From positions 1,302,001-1,366,000 of the forward strand of contig JBCAML010000013.1 of the NCBI GenBank assembly GCA_038503075.1: a DNA stretch of 64,000 nucleotides. The letters are read 5' to 3'. Below, one piece after another: positions 47,843 through 60,335 of this stretch. The notes beneath the pieces are model-generated. The model had not been told where the DNA came from. It was given only the letters and a program-made list of their open reading frames with translations, and made no database searches. The DNA comes from Gyromitra esculenta. Lineage: Eukaryota > Ascomycota > Pezizomycetes > Pezizales > Discinaceae. The translations under genes and the position numbers were made by a program. Each line of letters begins with the position of its first letter. Position 1 is the first letter of the stretch.

Positions 47843-49735
47843 GACTAGTGCTCTGTAAATACTGTTTGCGAGTAAAATAGATACCGTGAATAAATGGGTT
47901 CTGAAAATTCGAGAAGTCTGTGAGCCCTGGCCGGGGGAGAGTGAGGGAGGCGGACTAATAAAGAGCTGGACATGAGAACTTGGAGCGGGGAAGTAGGATG
48001 CGGCAACGATTTGCAACCCTACTTCGCTGTACACAATCATATTTTGCTTAATTGTATATCCTAATAATAGGGTACAGCTTCCAGCAAGAAAGGGTTTGGA
48101 TTTATAATTTAGGGATTTGATTGGTCCTAGACCCGCGGAAAAGGCTTGAGCAGTTGAGCAGCCGTATGTACTGTCGGAATACAACTCGCACTTTGCTCCA
48201 GCTAAACGTAATATGGTGCTAAACGTGGCAGAAAAGCGATAGCTGCAAGGACTCGACCATTCAGAGGCTTAAGCGCTTGCTCTCCACACGGGGCAACTAC
48301 AGGTCGTGTTTTGACAGCACATACGGTGGTTCTAGGACTGCTGTCTAGCCTGGATAGTAGGTAATATCTACAGTGGGTTAGAATCCAGAGATCGGGTTGA
48401 ACGTGCTATATATTTACTTGCTATAGCTAAGCCTCAGGAAATTCCACCAACATATACTACATGCAGCCGACGCTGCCACAGGTTCGTCTAGCTCGGTTCG
48501 TTATAACTGAGATTTTATGGTACTCATGGTACTCCAAACGTTTTACCAAGAATGCAATAGTCAATGGTGGTGCGTTGAACCCGCTACTTATATTTTCATG
48601 AGGGCTTTAAAACGGATTGCCCTGCAATAGCCATAAAATTTACGATCCAGTTATATAGTATGCGACCTAGCCCATTTTAAACAGTGCCATGAAGAGTATA
48701 AAATGTGTCATGAGAACACGTAATGGTAGGTCACTGCGCAGAATATGAGTGAGGTGTTTTTTGTTTTTTTGTTTTTTATTGTCTTAAAATAAACTCTACG
48801 GTTCTGTTGCGAAGTAAACTAGAAGTTAGGCTTAACCGGGAATGATCCGAGACAATTCACGAGTTCTGTTGGTTGGCGATAATGCGCATCTGCTTATGAT
48901 GATTGTTGATGTTGACTAGCCAATTACTGGAGCAAGAAACCATTGGGAATACCACATCTGGAATTTAAGGTGTGGAGTAGGTGTGGGTGCTCGATTTTAG
49001 TGATGATGATATCAATTGGCGGCGGTGGTGGTGGTTGAATGGCGATTTGGTTTGTTGTTGCCCAGAAACCCTAAATGTGCTAATTGGCATGCGCAGGAGG
49101 TTGTTGTGTACGGCGGCCTATACTAACCTCCAAGGTATTCTCCCATCCCCCGGACACCTGTTAGTATCGATATCTTGCGTCAAGATTTTTTTTTACTAAG
49201 CCTGAAAACGTGGCATAGTAATTCTTCCGCTATTCTCCATTCGCTTCTCAGTATACATTTCGCCAAAAACTCACTAGAAAGCCTCATCTAATACTACTGT
49301 CTTGCTTTATTGTCCCTTTCATATATTTGCTCTAGCGGAAACGAGATGTCCAGCTGCAGGTCATGGCGCCAAGGAATTTAAACAGAGCTCAATTGCTCCT
49401 CTTTTTCCACTCTACTTTCAAATTCCCCTTGATTTAGATCCCAAGTTTTACTAACAGGTTACTCATAAGAATTAAAATAGTGATGTTCGGCAATCTTAGC
49501 TTGGCTTGAAGAAAGAGGAGTCCGATGTGGTAAGCAACTCTCACACTGACTTCAAGCATCAAAATACGTTCGCCTTCGCGATATCGATTACACAGCTGCA
49601 GCTGAACCTTGATTCTTCATCATTGCACGTACATAATTTAATATCCAGTTTAAATTTATTTCCGAGCTTTACCCCCTTCGAGCCCTCTACGTCTATCCCA
49701 GCCTCAGCACCATGAAATGAACTACCCTTTAGCAT
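47843..49735. other. Intergenic gap
   Basis: Promoter side of the NLR gene and 3' side of the AMP-binding gene. No supportable gene or repeat. Confidence 0.55.
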
Positions 49736-51742
49736 TTATAACCTCGCCTTCTCTATTCCTTTGCCTTTATAATCAGCCCTCATCCCATCTCCCCCACCAT
49801 TTGCATCAACCCCCCGTTCAACAAACTGAATCTCTGGTTCTACGACCGGCTCTTGGTCCCCCATGTCTACTAACACTCTTCTTAAGATTTTCCCGCTCGG
49901 GTTTCTTGGTAATTCGTTCAGAAACACAACCCCGCCTCTTAACCACTTGGGCCTGTACTTCTTCTCCTTCACAATCTGTACCAACTCTCTACCAACCTCG
50001 TTCATCCATCGTCCTGTCCCCTTTACCTGCCCACGAATTTCTACAGCGTCGGCTTTAAGTACCACAAATGCTCTGGGCGATTCCCCAGATGAAGGATCTG
50101 GGATCCCGACAACTGCACACTCTTCTACACATGGATGCTCCAGTAACAAATCTTCTATTTCACCAGGCGAGATAGAGATCCCTTTCACTTTGATGAGATC
50201 CTTGCTTCTCCCAGTGATGGTAAGAACACCTGAGGCAGACATGAATCCTAAGTCACCGGTATGAAGATATCCGTCGGCTGTAAATGTCGCAAAAGTAGCA
50301 ATCGGGTTGTCGAGATATCCCATTGTGACCTGTGGGCCCTTCGTAAGGATCTCTCCCTCCTCTCCTACGCCGACCTCTGTTCCGGATTCATCCACTATCT
50401 TCACGGTTGTACTCCTAAGCGGTATCCCGACGGTGTGTGCGTTTTCGTATCCGTACCCGCCAACAGGAGTGACAGTGACACCGCCGCAGTTCTCAGTGAG
50501 CCCGTATCCGTGCTTTATCCCGGCGTCCGGAAAGCGACGGGCGAGTTCTTGAATGAGGGAGTGAGAGAGTGGAGCTGCACCAGTATGCCAACGCGCTACA
50601 TGGGACAGATCGTAAGTGCGGACAATAGGGTCACGGGTGAGGCGGATTAAGATCGCTGAGATGTGTTAACTTAGCACAGAAGTTATGGGTAGCAAGAGAC
50701 ATACGAGGAGCAAGAGTGACTTCTTTGATTTTGAACGTCTCAATTGTTTGCAGAAACGCCGCGAAGTCGAAAGTTCGCATCAATACCAGATCACAGTTTT
50801 GGACAATCGGAAGGTGAAGCGAGAAAGCGAGGCCGACAACTGTGTCAAAAAGGGTTAGATATATTGGGTAAAAGCCACCTCTGCCATAAAGGGCAATACG
50901 AACTGTGAAAAAACGGTAGCGCAGCAATTAAACGATCGACGTCTGGTGCCTTCTCAGAGGCAACTTGGATCAACTGGGCTATCATATTTTTGTGTGATAT
51001 CATCACCTGGATATTACGAGCACCAATGTCAGTGTTTTACATCACAGCAGATTGATAAGAAAATAGTGCCCAGAAGGTATATCTTACAGCTTTTGGCAAA
51101 CCCGTCGTCCCACTGCTGAAACTCAAATACGCACAAACATCACCATTCAGTTTCCCAAATAGATCAAATTGCTTGGCCTGGCCTGTAGGATCTCTTCTTC
51201 CCTCCTGAATCAATTGTTGAAGCGTTTTGCAGCCTTTCCTCTCTCCCTCGAGAAGAAATATTCTCTCCTTCTGAATACCTGCACGGCCAGCCGCTACAGT
51301 GGCAATCTCGATCGACCCCGGAACGGTGAATATGAATTTAGCGTTGACAGTCTTCAGTGCAAAAGTCATTTCGTCTTCCGTGTATGATGGTGAGGCACCA
51401 GATATCACTCCGCCTACCCGCAGCGCAGCGAACATAGCAACTGGGTACCAAACTGTGTTTGGACCGAAAAAACAAACTGTATCTCCGGCTTCCAAACCAT
51501 AACGTCGGATTAAAGAAGTTGAGGCATATGTTGATAAGGTTTTGGTGTCGCCGTAAGTGATGCGCTCGTTGCTGGCAGCGTCGACAAAGCCTTTGGATAA
51601 GTCAAAACCTGGAGAGTTAAATAACCACTCCCAGATGGAAACGTTCGTGGGTACTAATGAGGTGGTTATTAAGTTTTGGAGGTACAATTGGAAAGATGGG
51701 AGTCGTACGGTTAATTTGGGGCTTCCCAGATTCGTGCGGCAT
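49736..51742 (-). CDS. AMP-binding acyl-CoA ligase (4-coumarate-CoA ligase-like), PTS1-like end
   Basis: It activates a carboxylic acid with ATP to an acyl adenylate and transfers it to CoA. Five exons join in phase: 51742-51709, 51653-51088, 51006-50904, 50839-50705, 50655-49736, giving 585 residues, normal for the family. The short first exon (MPHESGKPQIN) continues into LPTNVSIWEWLFNSPGFDL. Adenylation motifs: YLSFSSGTTGLPKAV (A3), PFFHIVGLAF, HGYGLTENCGG (A5), YLHTGDLGF (A7), GRSKDLIKVKG (A8) and the catalytic Lys in PRNPSGKILRR (A10). No carrier or reductase domain follows, so it is a stand-alone ligase. The C-terminus is ARL, a variant of the [SAC][KRH]L peroxisomal signal, so peroxisomal location is likely (inference). 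Substrate unknown. Introns are 49-81 nt. No lesion seen. Confidence 0.93.
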
Positions 51743-54700
51743 TTTGTGGAGATTATTGTTGATATAGTTAACGCTGTTAACTAAGTGAAGTCCTGAGAGC
51801 AGTAATTATGGAGAAGGTGGCAATGACGGAGGGCAACAACAGAATATATAGTTCGATTCAGCCAACAACCAATTTCTTCCAATTCAATTGAAGTTCCAGC
51901 TAAGACTAACTATAGAATGATAGTCGAGGACAAGGAGTGAAGATATACCCCGTAGTGCCGGCCGGTTTCTTCGTATCCCCTAGTGGGGAATCTTAGAATC
52001 GGAAATATACCTCTAACAAGCTAACCATAAAATACTTTCTCAATCAACGTCGATATATTTATTACATTAAGCCGTAACAATGTGCATAAGGTGCATCAAG
52101 GTGCATCGAAAATATGCAAGCCTTCGGGCCGCCGTTGTGGCCGGAAAGTCTCGCTTCCTTGCCTGATCGGCCCAAACTTGTTTGAATCAGAAATCCCGGG
52201 GAATTTTAGAGCCAAATCGCGGTAAAACATTCGGCCGATTGCTCGCCCAGATATGCGCTGTGCTGCCGTGTTACAATGTTGTAGCTATCCTAAATATTAT
52301 CCGTCGTTTCTGTGGTCGCTCAGTTTGCCGGTGCCGCTCTTTCTCTCCCTGGTTGAAGCTTGTTTTCATCAATGTTCACCAAGGATGGATGGACAACATA
52401 CGAGTGTGGCAGTCCATTCAAAAAGAAGCTTCTGCTCGATGTCTTTTGACGGCCGAAGGTCGTTCGCAGTCGCCAGTTTGCATCCAAATACTGCTATCAG
52501 AGACGGAAGAAATGGGTCACGAAGATCTTCAGAGAACTCCACAAGTTATGCTAAAGCCAAAATCACAATTTTTCACTAACCACTGCGATTCGCGCCAATT
52601 CTTTTTGTGCCTCAGCTATGACTCCAACCACAACGCTGGACTGTCGTGGTCCACCATTCGATTACTGTGAAATAATGGCAAGTGAAGTTAGTACCGGAGA
52701 TTTCCGAGACATGTTCCTGCCCTCATACCCCAAAACCATATCAAAAATACAAACGAGCGCATAGCACACTAGTGATAGAGTTGCTAACTTCAAAACAAAC
52801 GACCTTGTCGAACGGTTAAATGGCCTAACTCGATCCAAAGAAGTAATTTCAAGGAAAGTAATTGAACTAAGCTCAAGCCACACTCTCATTAATACATGTA
52901 GCTGGCAATGTATAATGGCCGCAATTTTTTTTTACCACAACCGATATCTCCACCTGTGTATATGACGCCAACCAAATAGGCTCAAGTCTAGACCCGGATC
53001 AAGGTCGAAGAGAGCAATCATCTCGTGTCGTTGACAGCATACCAAGTTTCAAACTGTTTTGGTTTAACGGGTTTCTGTTCAAGATTAGATTATGTGCCAA
53101 TCAAGATGCAGGGCAAAGCAACTGCAGGACATCCGAGGCAGGGGGTGTATATATGGGATCCCCATATCACGTCGCCAAGTCGTCGCTATTCCCGGTTTTG
53201 CGACTTATTTTTCTCTTATTTACAGCTGCAAACCCGCATACGGGTTACAGCTGCTAAAGTGGTGTTAACCTCCGCCTCGCATAATGGCCATGTACACGAC
53301 TTTCAGTACGAGTTGCGCTTGTTAATATAAAGTACATACTTGACAACACCACCAACAATTATTTTTTTTATCTCTCGAATTTCTTGCAATTGAAAGTCCA
53401 CACTGGACATGGATTGCTTGTCCACCTACGGATTAATATGCCGAAACTAAGAGACATTTATTCGCCGCTCCGATCGAACCATTCCGGAATCCTAAGAGCT
53501 TGACCCTTCGCTACTGGACCCAGCAAGGTTCTATGGAAACCCAGGGGCCTGGTAGGGGTTTTCATTAGGATGCTATTGCGCAACAACACGTCGGCATGAA
53601 CTAAAGACTAGCCTTACGGAAATTCGGAGTTTAGCTAGCCCTGTGAGGATAGATCTAGGTCAATTCGATATCCGGCCGCGAGCTACGACATTGTATTCGA
53701 TTTCATGGGTACGGGGTAAGGTCGCGGTTAAGTGATTTATGCGAGCTGTTACATGCCCAAGGCCCATATCAACAAGTTACAACACGCCGAATTTCAAGCA
53801 TGGTTTAAAATAAATAAAGTCACAGCTCGTTTGCGATTGCGACCAACCTCTCTCCCCCTAAGACACGATATCATAGTGGCATGGTGTACTATCATGATCA
53901 ATTCTGAGAGATAAACCAAAAATTCCCTCTAGGTTTCGATCACAATTCGATTAATATCGGATAGTAGTGCAACTGCATAGTACGTAATTAGCATATAGTA
54001 CTGCACCCCGTTCCGGAGTGGAAACTCGCATTAGGCTCATTCCTGTTCGTCTTACCGAGGTTTTACGTATGCCGGAGGCGTAAAACGGCGAAAGTGAAAG
54101 AAAAATAATAATACTGATAAGGTGTTGAGTCGCTTGGAGTTAAGATCCAGTGTGCTCTAAAGGCTAGCCGGCCTCTTATTATTTTTTAAAAATCTTTTAA
54201 TTCACAATATATCACTAAATAAGTCTATATCGAATCACTTTTTCATTACTTTTGACATCTTTTTCTTCTCCAGTGCAGAAGTAGCGGCGCACGCAGCAAC
54301 CCCTTCAATTTCACCAACAGCAAACCAAGGGTTAGGATTTTGATGACTTGGCGCGTTTCGTATGAATTCGAAGGGTATATCGCTGTATCGAACTACAAGT
54401 ATTTGAATCTAACTAAAAAGAGATCCGAAGAACGTACCATCGAAAACTCATAGTGACCATTGTATTCTTCAATAAAAACTTCATCGTGCATGCGCAAGTC
54501 TTAGGCCTGAATCGAAAGTAGGTTAACTGAGGCGAATTCCTTAATATCTGCCAATCTAGGGAAGTAGTATTTGAAAGGCTTCTGTCACAGGTATCCAGTG
54601 TGGATTTCGGATTGGAAACCTTAATTGCCTAAATTTAGCGGATGTCGCGCAGCCAGTGCTAAGTTATTGGACACTATCAAAGATCGCCACTCATAAGGGA

Positions 54701-55499
54701 TCTGATGAAGGCCATACATGTAGCTATATCATATTCCTCGATGAGACAACTATTAAGATATTGGAGCACCACACACTTGCGATTATGGGCGATTACATCG
54801 AAGGGGGGAAGTGAATTTAGCTAAATTTTAAGTATCTTTTGACTCACCGAAAATTGGCCACTGTTTGGGGGTTTACTTCTCAATACCCAGAGACCTATCT
54901 GCCACAACGACATCTCGACATATGGCGTATTCATGAAATATCACTCGTCGACTCTTCTGCCTCGGCGGTACCTAACTCTTAATGCACTCTTTACTTCTCT
55001 TGAAACGCCTACTAGTGATCCTAGAACCCCTTAAGGTCATAAAGAACTAGAACCAATGTAAGTTGACCGAATTGATAATAGCATCCTGAAGATGAACCTC
55101 GATATATTACAGCATATCAACAAGGTCGGCATGGTGCCGTTGGTGATAATTACCGACGCATGCCGCGAGTTTTCATCCCGCTGAAGACAGCGCGGAAGGG
55201 GCCACTAGCGCCATCGCCGGTCTATCCCAAGGTCATTGAGATGGTTCCAATAATCTGCGAGGCAGAAAATCATTGTTAGTAGATTCGCTACATTTGGTGA
55301 CTGGCAGTGGCCAAAGTACATAGGACGCTCACCGCTCTTTGACAGCTAATGCAGCCATTTATAGCCAGAGCAGCATTAAACTTTGAATTCAAACCTCCAA
55401 CTAGTTAAACGATTGACGGATAGCAGTTCTCCGGAGGTTTGAGTGCCTGAGGCGACATACACGCCGACACACAATACCGGAGTGTGCTACCTGATATCC
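51743..55499. other. Intergenic region
   Basis: No supportable gene. The longest frame (52182-52670, plus, 162 codons) lacks any domain and overlaps another frame. A hairpin-forming GTTTTACG...CGTAAAAC lies near 54059-54085. Triplicated GGTGCATC-like words lie near 52085-52110. Confidence 0.5.
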
Positions 55500-55559
55500 A
55501 TATTAGGCTAGTTCTCCAGCCAGTTAAGTTGCGAGAGACGCCCATCGCCTACCGATATA

Positions 55560-56200
55560 GCTATAGGTAGATAGACATAGACCAGATCTTGATGACCAAA
55601 GCACGAAACTGAATAAAGACGTTGGCAACAACGGCACTATTGTTCTCTCTCTGACTCGAGAAGTGATATTCGAGCGGGAAATTAAGATAGTAGACCTAGC
55701 CGGCGGAGAAGAACTGCGGTAAAGATTCTCGAAGAATACGCATGTACTCTCTAGGATCATCAGCGATTATGGTTTCTTTATCAGTCTTATCTCTAGCGAA
55801 TCCATCTTTATCTTCGTGTAGGAACCAAAATGCAAAAACTCGAAGAAAGGTTTAGCAGGGACCGCTTCTATCACGGCTCTTGAAGTTCTCATCTAGCGGT
55901 CCATCTGCCGAGTGTACGGCCTCACTGGGAACGATTGGGACGATTCCCATGGAGTGCGCAATGCCTCACATAAAGTCACAAAGCCCGGGGCGAATGAGGT
56001 TTCGCATACCAAATAATATAAGTACCGATCGAATCATCATACTAGAAGATACACGCGATTTTTTTTTCCCCGCCAATCTTAGCTGGATATATACTTCTAC
56101 GCTGCAGCTTTCTATCGCTACGTTCCCGATCAAACCGCAGGACGCCGCGACATACCTGTCAACCCGGTTGTTGCTGGAATTCACCTTTTACCCGCTGTTA
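55560..56200 (-). pseudogene. Decayed protein-coding gene, family not recognised
   Basis: One minus-strand frame reads protein-like for about 200 codons but has stops near 55967, 55859 and 55698. Segments include GIAHSMGIVPIVPSEAVHSA, FAFWFLHEDKDGFARDKTDK, DDPREYMRILRESLPQFF and VYYLNFPLEYHFSSQRE. The near 3' end continues one frame over (PIAISVGDGRLSQLNWLEN). The run of unbroken, well-composed segments between stops argues for a former gene rather than chance. I do not recognise the family and give no function. Confidence 0.45.
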
Positions 56201-56229
56201 GCTCGAGAATCCCGAAGATGAGATGGAAT

Positions 56230-57936
56230 TTTGAGGATATCCGGTTAACCCCATCTACAAGTTCGGTCGGCCGGAGAGAAGAAATAGCGCCCGTTTTCCA
56301 TAGGTTCTTATTATACGCATACGCATCAAGCTAATTCTGTCGTCGAAGGGGCTTGTGGGGCCCGGATCCCTAAGCTATTTAATACATTTCAACCAATTAA
56401 TCGCTTTCGATCATACGAAGATGCAAGAATCTGGCTCCCGCAATAGCAATCCCACCTCACTTTCATCTCCCGGCTTCTCTTGTCAAGTCTTTCTGATTTC
56501 TACGCGTGGGGGTCCCTCGTGCGGCTCTGCCCAAGCCCTGGCGATCCGTCTTGGCAGGGACACCTGTCCCACCACACTCCAAGCTTCGCGTTCTCATCAG
56601 CGTCGCACCGTCGGCAACCCATCTTTGAAAGGGAAGATCAGACAAACCTAGCGCCTGTCAAGACTATAGCCATACAGTTATAAAGTCCAACTTCTCCACC
56701 AATACCATTTTCTCTATCAACAGTCACCAGCTTTAAATCACCATAGGTGTAACTGACAGAATAGCTAACTGGGACCCGCGTAGTTTATCTTTAATGTTGT
56801 AATACGAGTGATTTCGCTAGATCTTAGATCCTCTAACTTAAAATACCCAAAATAAGCGGGCCAAATGTCGGGATATCTCTACACACGAAAGCCACGCGTA
56901 TATATATATACTGAAGACAAGACGCACAGCTACGAAGCCAGTAGCGAGAACGAGAAGATGTAGGATCAGCTATAGATAAGATTTTACATATCCTAAGGTT
57001 TATGAATAGTCTTGTATGTATAAATGCCTACGATCAAAGTAAAGTCAAGCTCCCGAAGGTCATAGCCGCATTCACGCTATCTTGGCATATTTTTGGCAGT
57101 GTGGCCGGGCCGAGCTTGCCGGCCCCGGGAATATATCTATCGAATATTCTAGAAGTTTGTGGCAGTGGGCTTTGGGGGAATTTCCACCTCTCCTTAGTTA
57201 ATTAGTTAGCCTAAAACATCCCGAAAACAGGTTTGAAAAATAGATGACAGCAAGAGGGCATGAGGTTTCATAGCAACGCTGTGGGGGGGTGCTGTCAGAA
57301 GTCTAATTCAAGTTTGATGTAGAAAATATTGATCTATAGAAATTAGTAGTGGTCAGAACTTTCATCCGAACCACTCGTTGGATCCATTCATCATATATCA
57401 CTCGATTTTATCCAAAACTCCGTTAGAAGTAGTTTCCTAATATGTATAGGCTCAGGTCCTCGACCGGAGGCCTGTGGGAAGTCTCGGAGGGCGAAGTCTC
57501 GGAGGGCTTGGCCGAAGCGCAGGAATAGGGAAAGTACGGGTACCTTGTGGGCACGGTGAAGTAGTATAAAGAAGGGGGAAGGCGAAGAAGCAAGCAAGCA
57601 ATCGATCTCTTTCGTGTCTATTATTCCAGCCTACTCCTGTTGCGATTTTAGGGACATCACTATTAGATTGATCCATAAGTACGCTTAGGCCTTCAGACCC
57701 TCAAGCTCAATAAAATTGGAGATGGGCATACGTAGAGAGAGCTAACTAGATATGCATCTCAGCAATGCTAAGATCCTAATTCAAATTATGAGTAGCTTAG
57801 GAACTGTGATAGTCATGGAAAATATGTTACTTCGGCTACCAGCTCCAAGGGAGGAACTCTGGGATGGGGAAATTTTAGCCGGAAGACCAACTAGATTTTA
57901 AAGTTCGAATTGCCGATATACTCCTTCATTATACAA
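56230..57936. other. Intergenic gap
   Basis: A (TA)n run near 56900; only short ORFs. Nothing else recognised. Confidence 0.55.
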
Positions 57937-58036
57937 TTCTCCGTGGCGCAATTGGCTAGCGCGTTCGACTGTTATATGTTGTGAAGTCCACGACTATGAT
58001 ATCGAGAGGTTGACAGTTCAAGCCTGTCCGGGGAAG
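57937..58036 (+). tRNA. tRNA-Asn (GTT), intron-containing
   Basis: Acceptor TTCTCCG/CGGGGAA, D arm with GGCGCAATTGGCTAGCGC, anticodon stem TTCGA/TCGAG with loop C-T-GTT-A, an intron of about 27 nt after the position 3' of the anticodon, T arm GACAG-TTCAAGC-CTGTC. A TTTT lies 17 nt downstream. Confidence 0.82.
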
Positions 58037-58236
58037 GATTTGATAATTTTCTGCCTTCTGTTAAGTAGCACTAACGTTCTACAACTTAATTTTACGTTAG
58101 TGCCTATATATATCCTCACTAGCAAGTTTTAGTTAATTGCAAGAGCCATGGATAATCACATACATCCTTAAGAGCTCCATGTAATATCTGTTTGTTTGCC
58201 GTTGGCTGGTCGCAAAAAGGCAAGTGAGCAAATGAT

Positions 58237-58346
58237 GACAAGGGTGGGACTTGAACCCACGCTCGTTTCCGAATCAGGAATTGATGTTAAGAATAAGAAT
58301 AAGACTCTGTTTGGCCTAGGTCTATAACTAACTTGGCTGTTTTGCT
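58237..58346 (-). pseudogene. tRNA-Leu (AAG) pseudogene with G-to-A changes
   Basis: Aligns along its whole length to the two functional tRNA-Leu genes. The 3' half (variable and T arms, GTGGGTTCAAGTCCCAC) is nearly intact. The 5' half reads AGCAAAACAGCCAAGTTAGT where the functional copy has GGCAGGATGGCCGAGTTGGT. Most differences are G to A on this strand. The acceptor stem no longer pairs and the intron is expanded by an (AATAAG)-type repeat. Confidence 0.8.
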
Positions 58347-58749
58347 ATTCTTGGAAAGAAAAATTTCAAGCTTTTTTTTGAGCGTTTGTGTGCCGAGTGA
58401 TATTCCATGCGGGTCACCATAGTTGGGGTTAATTAAGCCTTTCAGAATCCCGTGCTAGATATTATATAGTATAGCAAATACTATTCTTGGGTAACCCCCA
58501 ATAGCAACACTATCCGAAGCGTTCTACCCGTTTCACTTAACTTTACAGCTTAGAAGTTAGTGGCTGATCAATCAAAACTCTGGAGGTCATATAATCGGAT
58601 TGGGCAGCCTGAAAAGATAGCCAATATTCAATAAGACGTATAATATATATTTACACTAGAATAAATCGTGATCTCAACTCGTTAACTGTAACAAGTATAG
58701 ATATAAATATCATGGGGGAGAAAACACCGTTTCCTGGTGCTTAGCGTCT

Positions 58750-60335
58750 TTAAAAGCTCAAAGGCGTCGGCATCCTTTTGTGCCCCATTCCTCCCTTTTG
58801 AGCCTTCGCCTCTCGTTCTCTGAATGCCGGATGTTGTTCGATGTCGACATCGACCTGCATAGCCATAATTTCGCTCAAATTTGATTTCGAATCTGAGCTG
58901 AATCGATGCATTGATTGTGTGGCAAACGGTGCGGCTGGGTGGGTTGGTAGTGGGTAAGCGGCTTGAGAATCGACTATATTTCTTTGACTTTCGAAGCGTT
59001 CAAGGTCTTGTTGACGCATAGTTGTCATGGCGAGGAGAGTGGAGGGTGTAGGTGTAGCGGGAGCTTGAGACTGGGTGCCGGAATTCCGTGCAGGTGAGCG
59101 TTTGGGTTGAAGGAATTTGCGGAAGAAGGGAGAGAGGGAGGGAAGGTTGATTGCTATTAGGCCAACATTGATTTCAACTATAGCCCATATTGCTAGGTTG
59201 CTGTCATCAACTGTGAGAAATCTGGTTAGTATTGAGTGTTGCTATGGGTTTTGGGGGACTTTTTTTTCGTACAGAGGACTTCGCCGGTTTCTCCATAGCC
59301 AAATTCGTACAATGCATGTACACCGGCAGCACCGACAGAGCTAAATAAAAAGAAAAAAGAAAGGTAAACCGGTTAGTTATCATACCGTACGGAAATTTGT
59401 AGATCAAGATCCGCTCACAAGAATGCCAACACAAAAACTACACCTAGGGCGACCTTCTCCCTAACATTTCTCCTCACGCCATATACAACCATAAAGATGG
59501 GTAATAATACAAAGAACAAGTCTGTTGCCGCATTCGCTACCGCATGCCCGTTGGCCATCCCTTTAATAACGTTCGGTGGCAAACATTGCCCACCACGCAT
59601 CTTTTTCCTGTCAAATATAACACCGACAGGCCTGCATTCGATCACAGCGCCGATCCAAAAAACCACTGTATAACCCGTCATGAAGACCATTGCGCCATAT
59701 AGCATGGTTTTGAGCGATTTCCGACCTTGTTGGGGAGGAGCACTGGCGGCAAGGAGGAGGGTCGAGAATGTGGCCATTTTGACGACCCAGGTTGCAAGTA
59801 TATAAAGGATCTTGAAGATCCAGTAGAATTTAAGACCATTGATAGTGTCACCTCTCGAGATGTCGAATTTATGGCGGCCGACACCATAACGGACGCCTAT
59901 GATTAAAGAGACCGATACGGCGACGGAGAAAAGCTATGACGCGATCCCAATCAGCATTCTACATAACTTAATAACTTCTTATCGATCGGGACAGCATACA
60001 CAAGCAAATACATGCATCCAATCCACCAACCGTACCGACCTTATACCAACACCCATTCGAATATATATTCGAGCAACAATGACAATGATCATGGCCGCTG
60101 TCAGTATAGATGTAACACTCAGTATCATTGGTACTTTGTCTGCACCTGATGTAGTATGGTCACCGGCAGTTCCGTTCATTGTTCCGCTCATTGTTCCGTT
60201 CGTCGGTGCGTCCATGAGTACTGCCATTGTTTCGCCTATTTCTTTTGATGAGAGTGGATATTCCGTCGTGGATCCTGGTAGTTTTCGTTGTGTAGATGAG
60301 TAGATAATATAAACCGAATCTAAAATTTGTTGCAA
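58750..60335 (-). CDS. SAT4-family (fungal rhodopsin-like) integral membrane protein
   Basis: Four exons join in phase: 60335-60000, 59933-59419, 59340-59273, 59210-58750, giving 459 residues. An alternative start at 60227 (MAVLMDAPTNG) gives 423. Seven hydrophobic helices are visible: after the Asn-glycosylatable head (NGT repeats), MILSVTSILTAAMIIVIVAR; HVFACLFSVAVSVSLIIGV; FYWIFKILYILATWVV; MLYGAMVFMTGYTVVFWIGA; AVANAATDLFFVLLPIFMVV; VALGVVFVLAFFSVGAAGV; LAIWAIVEINVGLIAINLP. Family markers are RYGVGRH after helix 2 and IWAIVEINVGLIA in helix 7. The tail is cytoplasmic and polar. Members are plasma-membrane proteins of mostly unknown role, some tied to host sensing. No CFEM domain is present. 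Confidence 0.9.

Noticed and set aside
52182..52670. 162-codon ORF as a gene
   Set aside because: No domain, overlapping frames, no splice or codon evidence.
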